This document shows positions 1-6,714 of a stretch of DNA of 6,774 nt, piece after piece (position 1 is the first letter of the stretch; the number at the start of each line of letters is the position of its first letter). The stretch lies in contig JAGQYU010000271.1 in the NCBI GenBank assembly GCA_020435885.1, positions 1-6,774 on the forward strand. Reading direction: 5' to 3'. A program made the position numbers and the translations under genes. Below the pieces are notes generated by a model, which was not told where the DNA came from, ran no database searches, and saw only the letters and a list, made by a program, of their open reading frames with translations. The stretch comes from Flavobacteriaceae bacterium. Its GTDB lineage: Bacteria > Bacteroidota > Bacteroidia > Flavobacteriales > Flavobacteriaceae.

Positions 1-2
1 AG

Positions 3-25
3 TTATTTATAATTAATCTAAATAA
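3..25. promoter_or_regulatory. Candidate Fur-type operator (AT-rich palindrome)
   Basis: The arms TTATTTA (3-9) and TAAATAA (19-25) are exact reverse complements centred on base 14. Two of the four inner pairs also match, giving 9 of 11 pairs. The site ends 11 bases before the receptor start codon, where a repressor could block transcription or early elongation. Fur-family operators are AT-rich palindromes of about this size, and ferric siderophore receptors are classic Fur targets, so an iron-responsive operator is a reasonable inference. In such AT-rich DNA a chance palindrome is possible, and the promoter itself probably lies mostly outside the window. Confidence 0.4.
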
Positions 26-36
26 AAATAGAAATC

Positions 37-2415
37 ATGTCATATAAAATTACTTCCCTGCTCATTTTTTTAATGCAGTTTACATTTTCTCAATCTAAAA
101 TTGAAGGATATATCATCAATAATGAAAATGAAAAAATACAAGGTGCTTCTATTGCATTAGTGAACTCAACAGTTGGCACTGTTTCGGATGAAAACGGATA
201 TTTTCTATTTGAAAACCTTAAATCAAGCGTATATACTGTAAGAGTTTCATTTGTAGGTTACCATCCTATTTCTAAAACTGTAACGTTGAATCAAGACGAA
301 ACGCTAATCCTTACTTTTCAGCTATTTCCAAATACTGAACTGGAAGAAGTAGAAGTTTTTGGAAGCCGTTTTAAACATCCAGATAAAATTGAAGCCTTAA
401 CCAGATTACCATTAGCTCCTTATGAGCAGATACAAAGTATATCAATAATTTCTGATAAGTTAATTGAACAACAGGGTAACTTGACCATTTCTGAGGCTAC
501 TAAAAATGTACCGGGAGTCTACACTTTTGCAACGTATGGAAATAAAAGAGAAAGTATGTCTTCCCGTGGATTTAGAGGGATTCCTATCCTGAAAAATGGA
601 GTGCGTGTACACTCAGATTTTAGGGGTGTAGGTGTTTTAACAGATATGCAGGGTGTTGATAATATCCAAGTATTAAAAGGGGCGGCATCTATTACACAAG
701 GAGTTGCTACAGATCTTGGTAGCCCGGGAGGCGTTATTAATTTAGTTACTAAAACTCCAAAATATGTGTTTGGAGGCAATGCATCTTTACGTGCAGGAAG
801 TTTTGGACAAGCCAGAGCTACTTTTGATTTTTACGGCCCATTAGCTCAAGCTGATAACGTTGCATTCAGAATAAATGGTGCATTAGAAAGAGCAGATAGC
901 TTTAGAGATTTGGTATCGAGTGATCGATTTTATATCAATCCTTCCTTTGAATGGAAAGCAGATGATAAGACCACATTTACTTTTGAGATGGATCATTTTG
1001 AAGATAGCCGCACTCCAGATTTAGGCACCATCAATCTTGGAGAAAATGATGTGAATTTGATTTATGATTTGCCGTATGATCAATTTTTAGGCTATGCCAA
1101 TGATAAATCGTTAACTACAAACACTACATATTCTATTCGATTTGACAGAAAATTAACGGATAAATTAAGTGTAAAAGGTGCATTTTATAATTCCAATTTA
1201 GATTTGGATGATAAAGGGGCCAGCTTAGGAAGTGTTGTAGAAGATATTGATGGAAACCCAATATACAATCAGCGCAAAAGAGGGTATTCTGTATCCACAC
1301 GAAGTGATAAAAATAGCGTATTGCAATTCGATTTAATAGGTGATGATTTAAAAACTGGAAACATAACACATACCATCCAATTAGGCTTTGATTATCGTAC
1401 CACAAATTACAGTACTTCATCGCAAAGTGTTACGACTGTTGATACAATAGATGTTTATACTACCAATGTACATAAGTTGCCAGCAAATATTTCTTTATCA
1501 AGTGCTTCGATAGCCGGGGCAAAATCTAAGGCAATTGGTTTTGTGGCGCAGGATGTTATTACATTCAACAAATGGTTAAAAACCTTTTTAGGCTTACGTT
1601 ATAGTAAAACACAAACTATTGCTGCAGTAGAAACTACAGAGAGTGATGCTTTTAATCCTCTGGGAGGTTTTATCATCACTCCATGGGAAAATATTAATGT
1701 ATTTGCATCTTATACCAATAGTTCCTACCCAAGAACGGCTACCCGCTTAGATATTAATGGAAAAGAGTTGGGTAATGAACGTTTCGATCAGTTCGAAACT
1801 GGCATTAAAACCAATTGGCTTAATAGTAGATTACGTTTTAATTTGACCTACTTTAAAATCAATAATAAAAATATAAACCTGCCGGTTTATGATGAAAACT
1901 GGGTTGCAACAGGCTACTATCAAAAAGGAGGGAATGATGAACGTAAAGGAGTTGAAGTAGAACTTAGTGGACGCATTTTAGATAATTTGGAAGTCATTAC
2001 GGGTTATTCTTATATCGATGCTCAATATAAAGAACACACTTCTTATGTTTATGGTTCAGCACCTTTAAACACACCAAAGCATACTTTTAACTCATATGTA
2101 AATTACAATTTTAAACAGAAATTGGAAGGACTTTCGTTGGGAGCAGGGGTATATTACACAGGGAAACGCCCTATAAATGATTGGAGTGTAGGAGCAGTAA
2201 CACACGAAGGTATTGTTCCAAATCAAAAACCTTTTGATGTTGAAGCCTATACATTAGTGAATGCACAAGCAGCTTATCAGTTAAATGAGCATTGGAACTT
2301 TAGATTTATAATAAACAACCTGTTTGATGAGATTGGTTACAATGCGTATAGAACCAGTTATATCAACCAAACTGATCCACGAAATTTTGCAGCTGTATTA
2401 AGTTATAAGTTTTAA
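37..2415 (+). CDS. TonB-dependent siderophore receptor with N-terminal carboxypeptidase-regulatory-like domain
   Basis: This is an outer-membrane, TonB/ExbBD-energised receptor that probably imports a ferric siderophore. Residues 1-18 form a signal peptide (short basic start, hydrophobic LLIFLMQFTF core). Residues 21-97 match the CarboxypepD_reg-like beta-sandwich common in Bacteroidota receptors, including GTVSDENGYFLFENL (47-61) and a VSFVGY strand (70-75). A TonB-box-like stretch LEEVEVFGSR lies at 102-111. The plug spans about 125-240, with SRGFRG (176-181), a VDNIQVLKGAAS stretch and GSPGGVINLVTK (228-239), as in the FhuE/FpvA-type siderophore receptor family. The rest reads as a 22-strand barrel with alternating aromatic strands, ending in the terminal aromatic YKF (790-792) used for outer-membrane assembly. 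The 792-residue length is normal and the gene is intact. The start is the only ATG before the signal peptide, and it has no Shine-Dalgarno sequence. The downstream PepSY protein supports an iron role. The actual ligand cannot be read from sequence; a heme or other metal-chelate substrate is less likely. Confidence 0.93.
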   Translation: MSYKITSLLIFLMQFTFSQSKIEGYIINNENEKIQGASIALVNSTVGTVSDENGYFLFENLKSSVYTVRVSFVGYHPISKTVTLNQDETLILTFQLFPNTELEEVEVFGSRFKHPDKIEALTRLPLAPYEQIQSISIISDKLIEQQGNLTISEATKNVPGVYTFATYGNKRESMSSRGFRGIPILKNGVRVHSDFRGVGVLTDMQGVDNIQVLKGAASITQGVATDLGSPGGVINLVTKTPKYVFGGNASLRAGSFGQARATFDFYGPLAQADNVAFRINGALERADSFRDLVSSDRFYINPSFEWKADDKTTFTFEMDHFEDSRTPDLGTINLGENDVNLIYDLPYDQFLGYANDKSLTTNTTYSIRFDRKLTDKLSVKGAFYNSNLDLDDKGASLGSVVEDIDGNPIYNQRKRGYSVSTRSDKNSVLQFDLIGDDLKTGNITHTIQLGFDYRTTNYSTSSQSVTTVDTIDVYTTNVHKLPANISLSSASIAGAKSKAIGFVAQDVITFNKWLKTFLGLRYSKTQTIAAVETTESDAFNPLGGFIITPWENINVFASYTNSSYPRTATRLDINGKELGNERFDQFETGIKTNWLNSRLRFNLTYFKINNKNINLPVYDENWVATGYYQKGGNDERKGVEVELSGRILDNLEVITGYSYIDAQYKEHTSYVYGSAPLNTPKHTFNSYVNYNFKQKLEGLSLGAGVYYTGKRPINDWSVGAVTHEGIVPNQKPFDVEAYTLVNAQAAYQLNEHWNFRFIINNLFDEIGYNAYRTSYINQTDPRNFAAVLSYKF

Positions 2416-2429
2416 AATCTATTGTAGTT

Positions 2430-2464
2430 CTTGAGCCTAAATGAATTGTCCTTTTGGGCTCAAG
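2430..2464 (+). terminator. Intergenic hairpin between receptor and PepSY gene (attenuator or processing hairpin)
   Basis: The arms CTTGAGCCTAAA (2430-2441) and TTTGGGCTCAAG (2453-2464) form a 12-bp stem with one G-U wobble and an 11-base loop. The stem is stable for this AT-rich region. The bases right after it are GGCTAC, and only a short TTTT follows at some distance, so it lacks the immediate U-tract of a strong intrinsic terminator. It lies 15 bases after the receptor stop and 23 bases before the next start. It may lower readthrough into the PepSY gene or protect the 3' end of the receptor message after processing. Confidence 0.55.
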
Positions 2465-2487
2465 GGCTACTTTTAAAGTTATAGTTC

Positions 2488-3603
2488 ATGAAAAAAAAGC
2501 CTTACACTTTCAGAAAATTAATAAACGACATCCATTTATGGTTAGGTTTAATTAGCGGAATTATTTTGTTTTTGGTATGCTTAAGTGGAACAATATTAAC
2601 TTTTGAACATGAAATAAAAGATTTTTTTTCAGACAATATAGTAGTTGAGCCTGTGGGTCAAAAAGAAACAATAACCAGTCTGATAGAAACATTAGAAGCC
2701 AAAAATGTAGGATATGTAACTGGGCTAAAAATTCCTGATTCAGAACAAGCTCCTTATGAGTTTACTGTAAAAAAAGATGAAAAGCAACGTAGAGGTACTA
2801 CAGTATTGGTAAATCCGTACACTTCAAAGGTTAAAAGTGTAAGCGAAACAGGAGCAGATGCTTTTTTACTGACCATGTTCAAACTCCACAGATGGTTACT
2901 GCTTGATATGAAGATAGGCCGCCCCATTGTAGGAATTGCTACCATTATATTTTTGCTGCTGTCTATCTCAGGAATCATACTTTGGTTTCCCAAAAAAATG
3001 AAGTGGAAAAATTTTAAGCAGGGGTTTAAAATCAAAACTAAAGCCAATTGGAAACGCATCAATCATGATTTGCATAACACATTGGGATTTTATGCATCCA
3101 TCATTATTTTAATTATGGGGATAACCGGTTTGTGTTGGTCTTTTGAGGGTTATAGAGAAGGATTAGGAAACCTGATAGGGGTAAAGATTTTTGATAGGTC
3201 AAATCCGGAATTGTCAATTGAAAAAGATAACCAAAATAATATTATTTCTATTGATGAAGCTGTTGCATTAGCAAATGAAAAACTAGATTATGAAGGTGAG
3301 TTAATGGTGAGTTTACCCAATAAAAAGGACAATTATTTTAGTTTCAGAAAATATAATAAAAGCAATTGGTCCCCGGTAACTTCAGACAGATTGTACCTAA
3401 GTACTTCAGGAGTTGTTTTGGCTGTAGATTATTTTGCTGATAAACCTTTTAATGAAAAAGTAGCATCTTTGATCCGACCTATACATACTGGAGAGGTTTA
3501 TGGATTAACTTCAAAGATTATCTATTTTTTAGCATGTCTAATTGCTACAAGTTTGCCTATTACAGGCACTATAATTTGGATCAATAAACTAAAGAGTAAA
3601 TAG
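2488..3603 (+). CDS. PepSY-associated four-helix membrane protein (PiuB / siderophore-reductase-like)
   Basis: This inner-membrane protein belongs to the PepSY_TM family, whose members sit beside siderophore receptors and are thought to take part in reducing or releasing iron from imported ferric siderophores. Four transmembrane helices are visible: about 17-39 (WLGLISGIILFLVCLSG), 147-167 (IVGIATIIFLLLSISGIILW), 199-219 (LGFYASIIILIMGITGLCW) and 343-365 (KIIYFLACLIATSLPITG). PepSY-like extracytoplasmic segments lie at about 43-140 and 222-330. Histidines near the membrane edges (H16, H41, H134 in LHRWLL, H193 and H196 in NHDLHNTLG, H333 in IHTGE) fit the family's conserved positions and could ligate heme or metal; that role is inferred. 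The 371-residue length is typical and the protein is intact. It follows the receptor in the same direction by 72 bases across a hairpin, so it is probably co-regulated with it. No Shine-Dalgarno sequence precedes the ATG. Confidence 0.88.
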   Translation: MKKKPYTFRKLINDIHLWLGLISGIILFLVCLSGTILTFEHEIKDFFSDNIVVEPVGQKETITSLIETLEAKNVGYVTGLKIPDSEQAPYEFTVKKDEKQRRGTTVLVNPYTSKVKSVSETGADAFLLTMFKLHRWLLLDMKIGRPIVGIATIIFLLLSISGIILWFPKKMKWKNFKQGFKIKTKANWKRINHDLHNTLGFYASIIILIMGITGLCWSFEGYREGLGNLIGVKIFDRSNPELSIEKDNQNNIISIDEAVALANEKLDYEGELMVSLPNKKDNYFSFRKYNKSNWSPVTSDRLYLSTSGVVLAVDYFADKPFNEKVASLIRPIHTGEVYGLTSKIIYFLACLIATSLPITGTIIWINKLKSK

Positions 3604-3629
3604 AAAAACCGCCTTTAAAGGCGGTTTTT
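3604..3629. terminator. Bidirectional intrinsic terminator shared by converging transcripts
   Basis: This is a perfect 26-base palindrome: AAAAACCGCC (3604-3613), TTTAAA, GGCGGTTTTT (3620-3629). The GC-rich CCGCC/GGCGG core is flanked by A5 on one side and T5 on the other, so either strand gives a hairpin followed by a U-tract. It starts directly after the TAG stop of the PepSY gene, and it lies 42 bases beyond the stop of the converging - strand binding-fold gene. It should therefore terminate both transcripts. Confidence 0.92.
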
Positions 3630-3671
3630 AGATTGGTTTGTTGTTGATTGCTTAAGGTCTTCTATGGTTGA

Positions 3672-4538
3672 TTAAAATACATTTTTGATCAGTTGATCTG
3701 CTTGTATTTCATGGTCTATAACGCCGAAGGACTTCAATTTATTTTGAATGTTATTGATTAATTTTCTTGAAACGGTCTTTTTTTGACTCCATTTAGTTAT
3801 AGAAATCCACTTCTCAACATCTTCAAAATCAAGGCTATACCTATCAGTAACCATTTTTATAATTTCAAATTTATTTTTTGGCTCTTTGAAGTAAATTAAT
3901 TGCTCATTTATAAGTTTAATGATAGTTTTTATGGATTCGATATCATTTTCCAGCACTTCATTTCGTACAGCTATTACAAAGCACGGCCAAGGGGTTTCTA
4001 TATCACCAATTCTTCTAAAAATACCAGTATCTACAATAGGTTTCGTGGTAAAATGCTCCCACATAAAGTAATCGGCACTTCCATTGGATAAGGCATCAAT
4101 GGCACCATGGAGATTGTCAACCACTTCATATTGTAAATCATCTGTAATAAAGCCATTTTTTTGTGCATTTACTATGGCCATTAAATGTGAACCTGAACCA
4201 TATCTGCTAATTGCGGCTTTAGTATTTTCTAAATCTTTAACGGTTTTGAATTTTGATTCTGCATTTACATGGATTCCCCATAGCAATGGAGATTTTACAA
4301 ATACTTTTACAATTTTTGATGGATTTCCGGCAATAATATCTTTTATGATACCTTCTGTTAGAATGATGGAAATATCAATAGAGCCTTCTCTGAGTGCTGT
4401 ACACATAGCTCCGGTTCCTTCAGGAAAATCTTGCCATGTAAGGTCAATTCCATTATTTATAAAAACTTCATTTTCTATAGCCAAATGCCATGGTAGGTTA
4501 AAATGTTCAGGAACTCCGCCTATAGTAAATGACTTCAT
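3672..4538 (-). CDS. Leaderless type-2 periplasmic-binding-fold protein (Ca3427-like)
   Basis: The protein has the fold of ABC-transporter substrate-binding proteins (NMT1/THI5-like superfamily) and most resembles the group named after Candida albicans Ca3427, whose function is unknown. Visible elements are an opening strand FTIGGVPEHFNLPWHLAIE (4-22), EGTGAM (40-45), DISIILTEG (55-63), SRYGSGSHLM (111-120), DNLHGAIDALSNGSADYFMW (141-160) and TPWPCFVIA (182-190). These suggest two alpha/beta lobes around a cleft. No signal peptide or lipobox is present, since the first beta strand begins at residue 4, so the protein should be cytoplasmic. No permease or ATPase gene is in the window. Its ATG lies one base past the stop of the nucleoside phosphorylase, which suggests coupled translation and perhaps a related small-molecule ligand. 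It could be a cytosolic sensor or carrier, or an enzyme on this fold as THI5 and MqnA/MqnD are. The THI5 CCCFC-type cysteine cluster is absent. Family assignment is fairly secure; function is unknown. Confidence 0.8.
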   Translation of the reverse strand: MKSFTIGGVPEHFNLPWHLAIENEVFINNGIDLTWQDFPEGTGAMCTALREGSIDISIILTEGIIKDIIAGNPSKIVKVFVKSPLLWGIHVNAESKFKTVKDLENTKAAISRYGSGSHLMAIVNAQKNGFITDDLQYEVVDNLHGAIDALSNGSADYFMWEHFTTKPIVDTGIFRRIGDIETPWPCFVIAVRNEVLENDIESIKTIIKLINEQLIYFKEPKNKFEIIKMVTDRYSLDFEDVEKWISITKWSQKKTVSRKLINNIQNKLKSFGVIDHEIQADQLIKNVF

Positions 4539-4539
4539 T

Positions 4540-5412
4540 TTATTGTATCAATTTGTTTAGTGTATATTTTATGAGTTCTTCAACAGGCATATAAGGATTT
4601 TCGCTAAAGGTACCATTAGCTCTGTTGGCAATAATGGCATTCATAGAAAGCGCTTCATGCCCCAATAGTTTTGCCAAACCGTAAATAGCTGAGGTTTCCA
4701 TTTCTAAATTTGTAACCCGTATACCTTTGTATTCAAAATTATCTATTTTGCGATTTAGATCAGGGTCTTGAAGTTTCAGACGCAGTACCCTGCCCTGTGG
4801 GCCATAAAATCCAACGGCAGTTGCAGTAACCCCTTCATAGACATTGTCTCCTGAAAGTTTTTGTTGTAGCTTTCCGCTTCCTTTTACTGCATAAGGTCTT
4901 GATTTTCTAATGCTCCAATCTGTATGCTCAATAAAAGCATCTTCAATATCTTTTTCAAGGATGTGCTCACAGTCATAGGAATGTAGCATGCCATCAAAGC
5001 CCAATCCGTATTTTGCCAACACAAAACTATCCACAGGAATATAGTTTTGTAAAGAGCCGGAAGTACCTATTCTTACAATGTCTAGCTGAGTGTGTTTTTC
5101 TTTTACGGTTCTAGTTTGGAGGTCTATGTTTACCAACGCATCCAACTCATTCATTGCAATATCAATATTATCAGGGCCAATACCGGTAGAGATAACTGAT
5201 ATTTTCTTCCCTTTAAAGAAGCCTGTAATAGTTCTAAACTCTCTTTTTTGGGTATCGTACACAATTTTTTCGAAATAAGAAGCCACTTTAGGAACCCTAT
5301 TTTGGTCTCCTACAAAAATGATGGTATCTGCTATATGTTCTGGTTTTAAATTAAGATGGTACACACTGCCATCGGGGTTTAAAATCAGTTCAGAAGGTGC
5401 TATTTTTAACAT
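4540..5412 (-). CDS. Nucleoside phosphorylase, uridine-phosphorylase-like
   Basis: This is a cytoplasmic PNP/UDP-family (NP-I) phosphorylase, which would split a nucleoside with phosphate into base plus ribose-1-phosphate in salvage. The order of motifs follows bacterial uridine phosphorylase: HLNLKPEHIADTIIFVGDQNRV (19-40) with the phosphate-contacting Arg39, STGIGPDNIDIAMNEL (75-90), VRIGTSGSLQ (113-122) with Arg114, NLEMETSAIYGLAKLLG (235-251) with the Glu237-Met238-Glu239 ribose-binding triad, and the ANRANGTF segment (262-269). Relative to E. coli Udp the PGDPxR loop reads VGDQNR, and the second loop reads GIGPDN instead of GIGGPS. The protein is 290 residues against about 253 in E. coli, partly because of an N-terminal extension and an insert near 94-111. 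These changes leave the substrate open: uridine is most likely, but another nucleoside is possible. It follows the SUI1 gene by 25 bases and precedes the binding-fold gene by one base. Confidence 0.88.
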   Translation of the reverse strand: MLKIAPSELILNPDGSVYHLNLKPEHIADTIIFVGDQNRVPKVASYFEKIVYDTQKREFRTITGFFKGKKISVISTGIGPDNIDIAMNELDALVNIDLQTRTVKEKHTQLDIVRIGTSGSLQNYIPVDSFVLAKYGLGFDGMLHSYDCEHILEKDIEDAFIEHTDWSIRKSRPYAVKGSGKLQQKLSGDNVYEGVTATAVGFYGPQGRVLRLKLQDPDLNRKIDNFEYKGIRVTNLEMETSAIYGLAKLLGHEALSMNAIIANRANGTFSENPYMPVEELIKYTLNKLIQ

Positions 5413-5437
5413 GTAATTTATCTTTTTTAACTATTTA

Positions 5438-5764
5438 TTATCCGCCAACACGTTTTACTTTGAAGCCTTTTTCTTTAAGGATGGCCATTATTTTATCTCT
5501 ATAATCACCTTGAATAATAATGGTATCGTCTTTAAAACTGCCACCAACGCTTAATTTAGTTTTCAACTCTTTGGCCAGCAGTTTAAAATCTTCATCTGCC
5601 CCTGTGTAACCTTCAATGATGGTAGTGGGTTTACCTTTGCGTTTTTCGTATTTACAGATAAGCGGCTCATCTTGAAGCCAAATGGAATTTTCTTCTTCAA
5701 CAGATTCAGTTTCTTCCTGCATATGATCCGGAAAAAGTTTTTTTAACTGGTCTTGTAAATCCAT
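5438..5764 (-). CDS. Bacterial SUI1/eIF1-like translation factor (YciH family)
   Basis: This small 108-residue protein carries one SUI1 domain at about 36-108. The motifs are YEKRKGKPTTIIEGYTG (39-55), LAKELKTKLSVGGSFKDD (63-80), TIIIQGD (81-87) and the closing GFKVKRVGG. This is the eIF1-type fold that binds the small ribosomal subunit. In bacteria its YciH homologue is linked to start-codon fidelity and altered initiation under stress. The first 35 residues are an acidic, low-complexity tail (ESVEEENS at 20-27) with no recognised domain. The ATG overlaps the TAA of the upstream oxygenase as TAATG, so its translation is probably coupled to that gene by reinitiation. Family assignment is firm; the exact cellular role in this organism is not known. 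Confidence 0.93.
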   Translation of the reverse strand: MDLQDQLKKLFPDHMQEETESVEEENSIWLQDEPLICKYEKRKGKPTTIIEGYTGADEDFKLLAKELKTKLSVGGSFKDDTIIIQGDYRDKIMAILKEKGFKVKRVGG

Positions 5765-6714
5765 TATTTTTTAATTAACCCAAGTTCTATCAATCGTTCA
5801 TTTAAAAATTCGCCTGCGGTAATGTCTTCATACAGTTTAGGATGCTCATCATCAATACAGTTTTCTAAACAATTGAGCGGCATTTCACTTATAGGGTGCA
5901 TAAAGAATGGAATAGAATATCTTGAAGTGCCCCATAATTCCCTTGGCGGATTGACTACTTGATGAATGGTAGATTTTAATTTATTGTTAGAATGCCTAGA
6001 AAGCATATCGCCCACGTTTATCATCAGTTCATCAGGTTCAGCAATGGCATCTAGCCATTCGCCTTTATGATTTTGCACCTGCAATCCTTTGCCGTGGGCT
6101 CCCATCAATAAGGTAATCAAATTAATGTCGCCGTGAGCTGCAGCTCTTACAGCATTTTTAGGCTCTTCCTTTATAGGAGGATAGTGAATAGGGCGTAATA
6201 TACTGTTGCCGTTTTTTATGTAGTTATCAAAGTAGAACTCATCTAATCCTAAGTGCAATGCCAAGGCTCTTAGTACATAAATGCCCGTTTTTTCTAACAT
6301 TTTATAAGTTTCTTTTCCAACGGAATTGAACTGTGGCAATTCTTTTACTGTTACATTTTTAGGATATTCAGCCTCTAGTTTTGGGTCATTTTCTACATAT
6401 TGGCCAAAATGCCAAAATTCTTTTAGGTCACCTTCCTTTTTGCCTTTAGCACTCTCTTTTCCGAAAGAGACATAGCCGCGTTGGCCACCAATACCTTCTA
6501 TTTCGTAGGATTGTTTAGTTTCTAACGGAAGGTTAAAGAATTTTTTTATTTCGGAGTATAATTTATCAACCAATTCATCACTCAAAAAATGGCCTTTCAA
6601 TGCTACAAAACCTATTTCTTCATAGGCTTTGCCAATTTCATTAACAAATTGTTGTTTTCTTTTTGGGTTATTAGAAACAAAGTCTGATAGGTCTAAACTT
6701 GGTATATTTTTCAT
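5764..6714 (-). CDS. Isopenicillin N synthase family Fe(II)-dependent oxygenase
   Basis: This 316-residue cytoplasmic non-heme iron enzyme is of the 2-oxoglutarate/Fe(II) oxygenase superfamily. The N-terminal DIOX_N region covers about 4-115 (IPSLDLSDF start, YEEIGFVALKGH at 31-42, GQRGYVSFGKE near 77-87). The double-stranded beta-helix catalytic domain spans about 170-275. The iron triad is complete: His194 and Asp196 (AAAHGDINLITLL) and His251 (STIHQVV). The Arg265-x-Ser267 pair (RYSIPFF) that normally holds the 2-oxoglutarate carboxylate is present, so 2-oxoglutarate use is expected, although IPNS itself does not need it. The substrate cannot be deduced. No beta-lactam or NRPS genes are nearby, so antibiotic synthesis is not indicated. 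It is the first gene of the - strand cluster and overlaps the SUI1 gene by one base. The start is supported by the family's usual N-terminus (IPSLDLS) directly after it. The 60 bases upstream (6715-6774) are very AT-rich and should hold the cluster's promoter. Confidence 0.9.
   Translation of the reverse strand: MKNIPSLDLSDFVSNNPKRKQQFVNEIGKAYEEIGFVALKGHFLSDELVDKLYSEIKKFFNLPLETKQSYEIEGIGGQRGYVSFGKESAKGKKEGDLKEFWHFGQYVENDPKLEAEYPKNVTVKELPQFNSVGKETYKMLEKTGIYVLRALALHLGLDEFYFDNYIKNGNSILRPIHYPPIKEEPKNAVRAAAHGDINLITLLMGAHGKGLQVQNHKGEWLDAIAEPDELMINVGDMLSRHSNNKLKSTIHQVVNPPRELWGTSRYSIPFFMHPISEMPLNCLENCIDDEHPKLYEDITAGEFLNERLIELGLIKK

Noticed and set aside
1133..1420. 95-codon open frame on the - strand inside the receptor gene
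   Set aside because: It is antisense to the beta-barrel coding sequence, and its composition, rich in His, Leu, Tyr and Trp, is what reversed barrel codons would give.
3672..4538. Binding-fold protein as a THI5-type pyrimidine synthase
   Set aside because: The cysteine-rich CCCFC-type motif of THI5 is missing and no thiamine genes are nearby; only the general fold is shared.
4084..4560. 158-codon open frame on the + strand opposite the binding-fold gene
   Set aside because: It lies antisense to a gene with clear family motifs, has no recognisable domain, and looks like a chance frame.
6453..6470. Inverted repeat TCTCTTT / AAAGAGA with a four-base loop
   Set aside because: It lies inside the oxygenase coding sequence in a conserved-looking region, is only 7 bp and AT-rich, and has no sign of a regulatory role.
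5764..6714. Reading the IPNS-family oxygenase as part of a beta-lactam pathway
   Set aside because: The family name is broad, no NRPS or beta-lactam genes are present, and the R-x-S 2-oxoglutarate motif does not by itself indicate penicillin chemistry.
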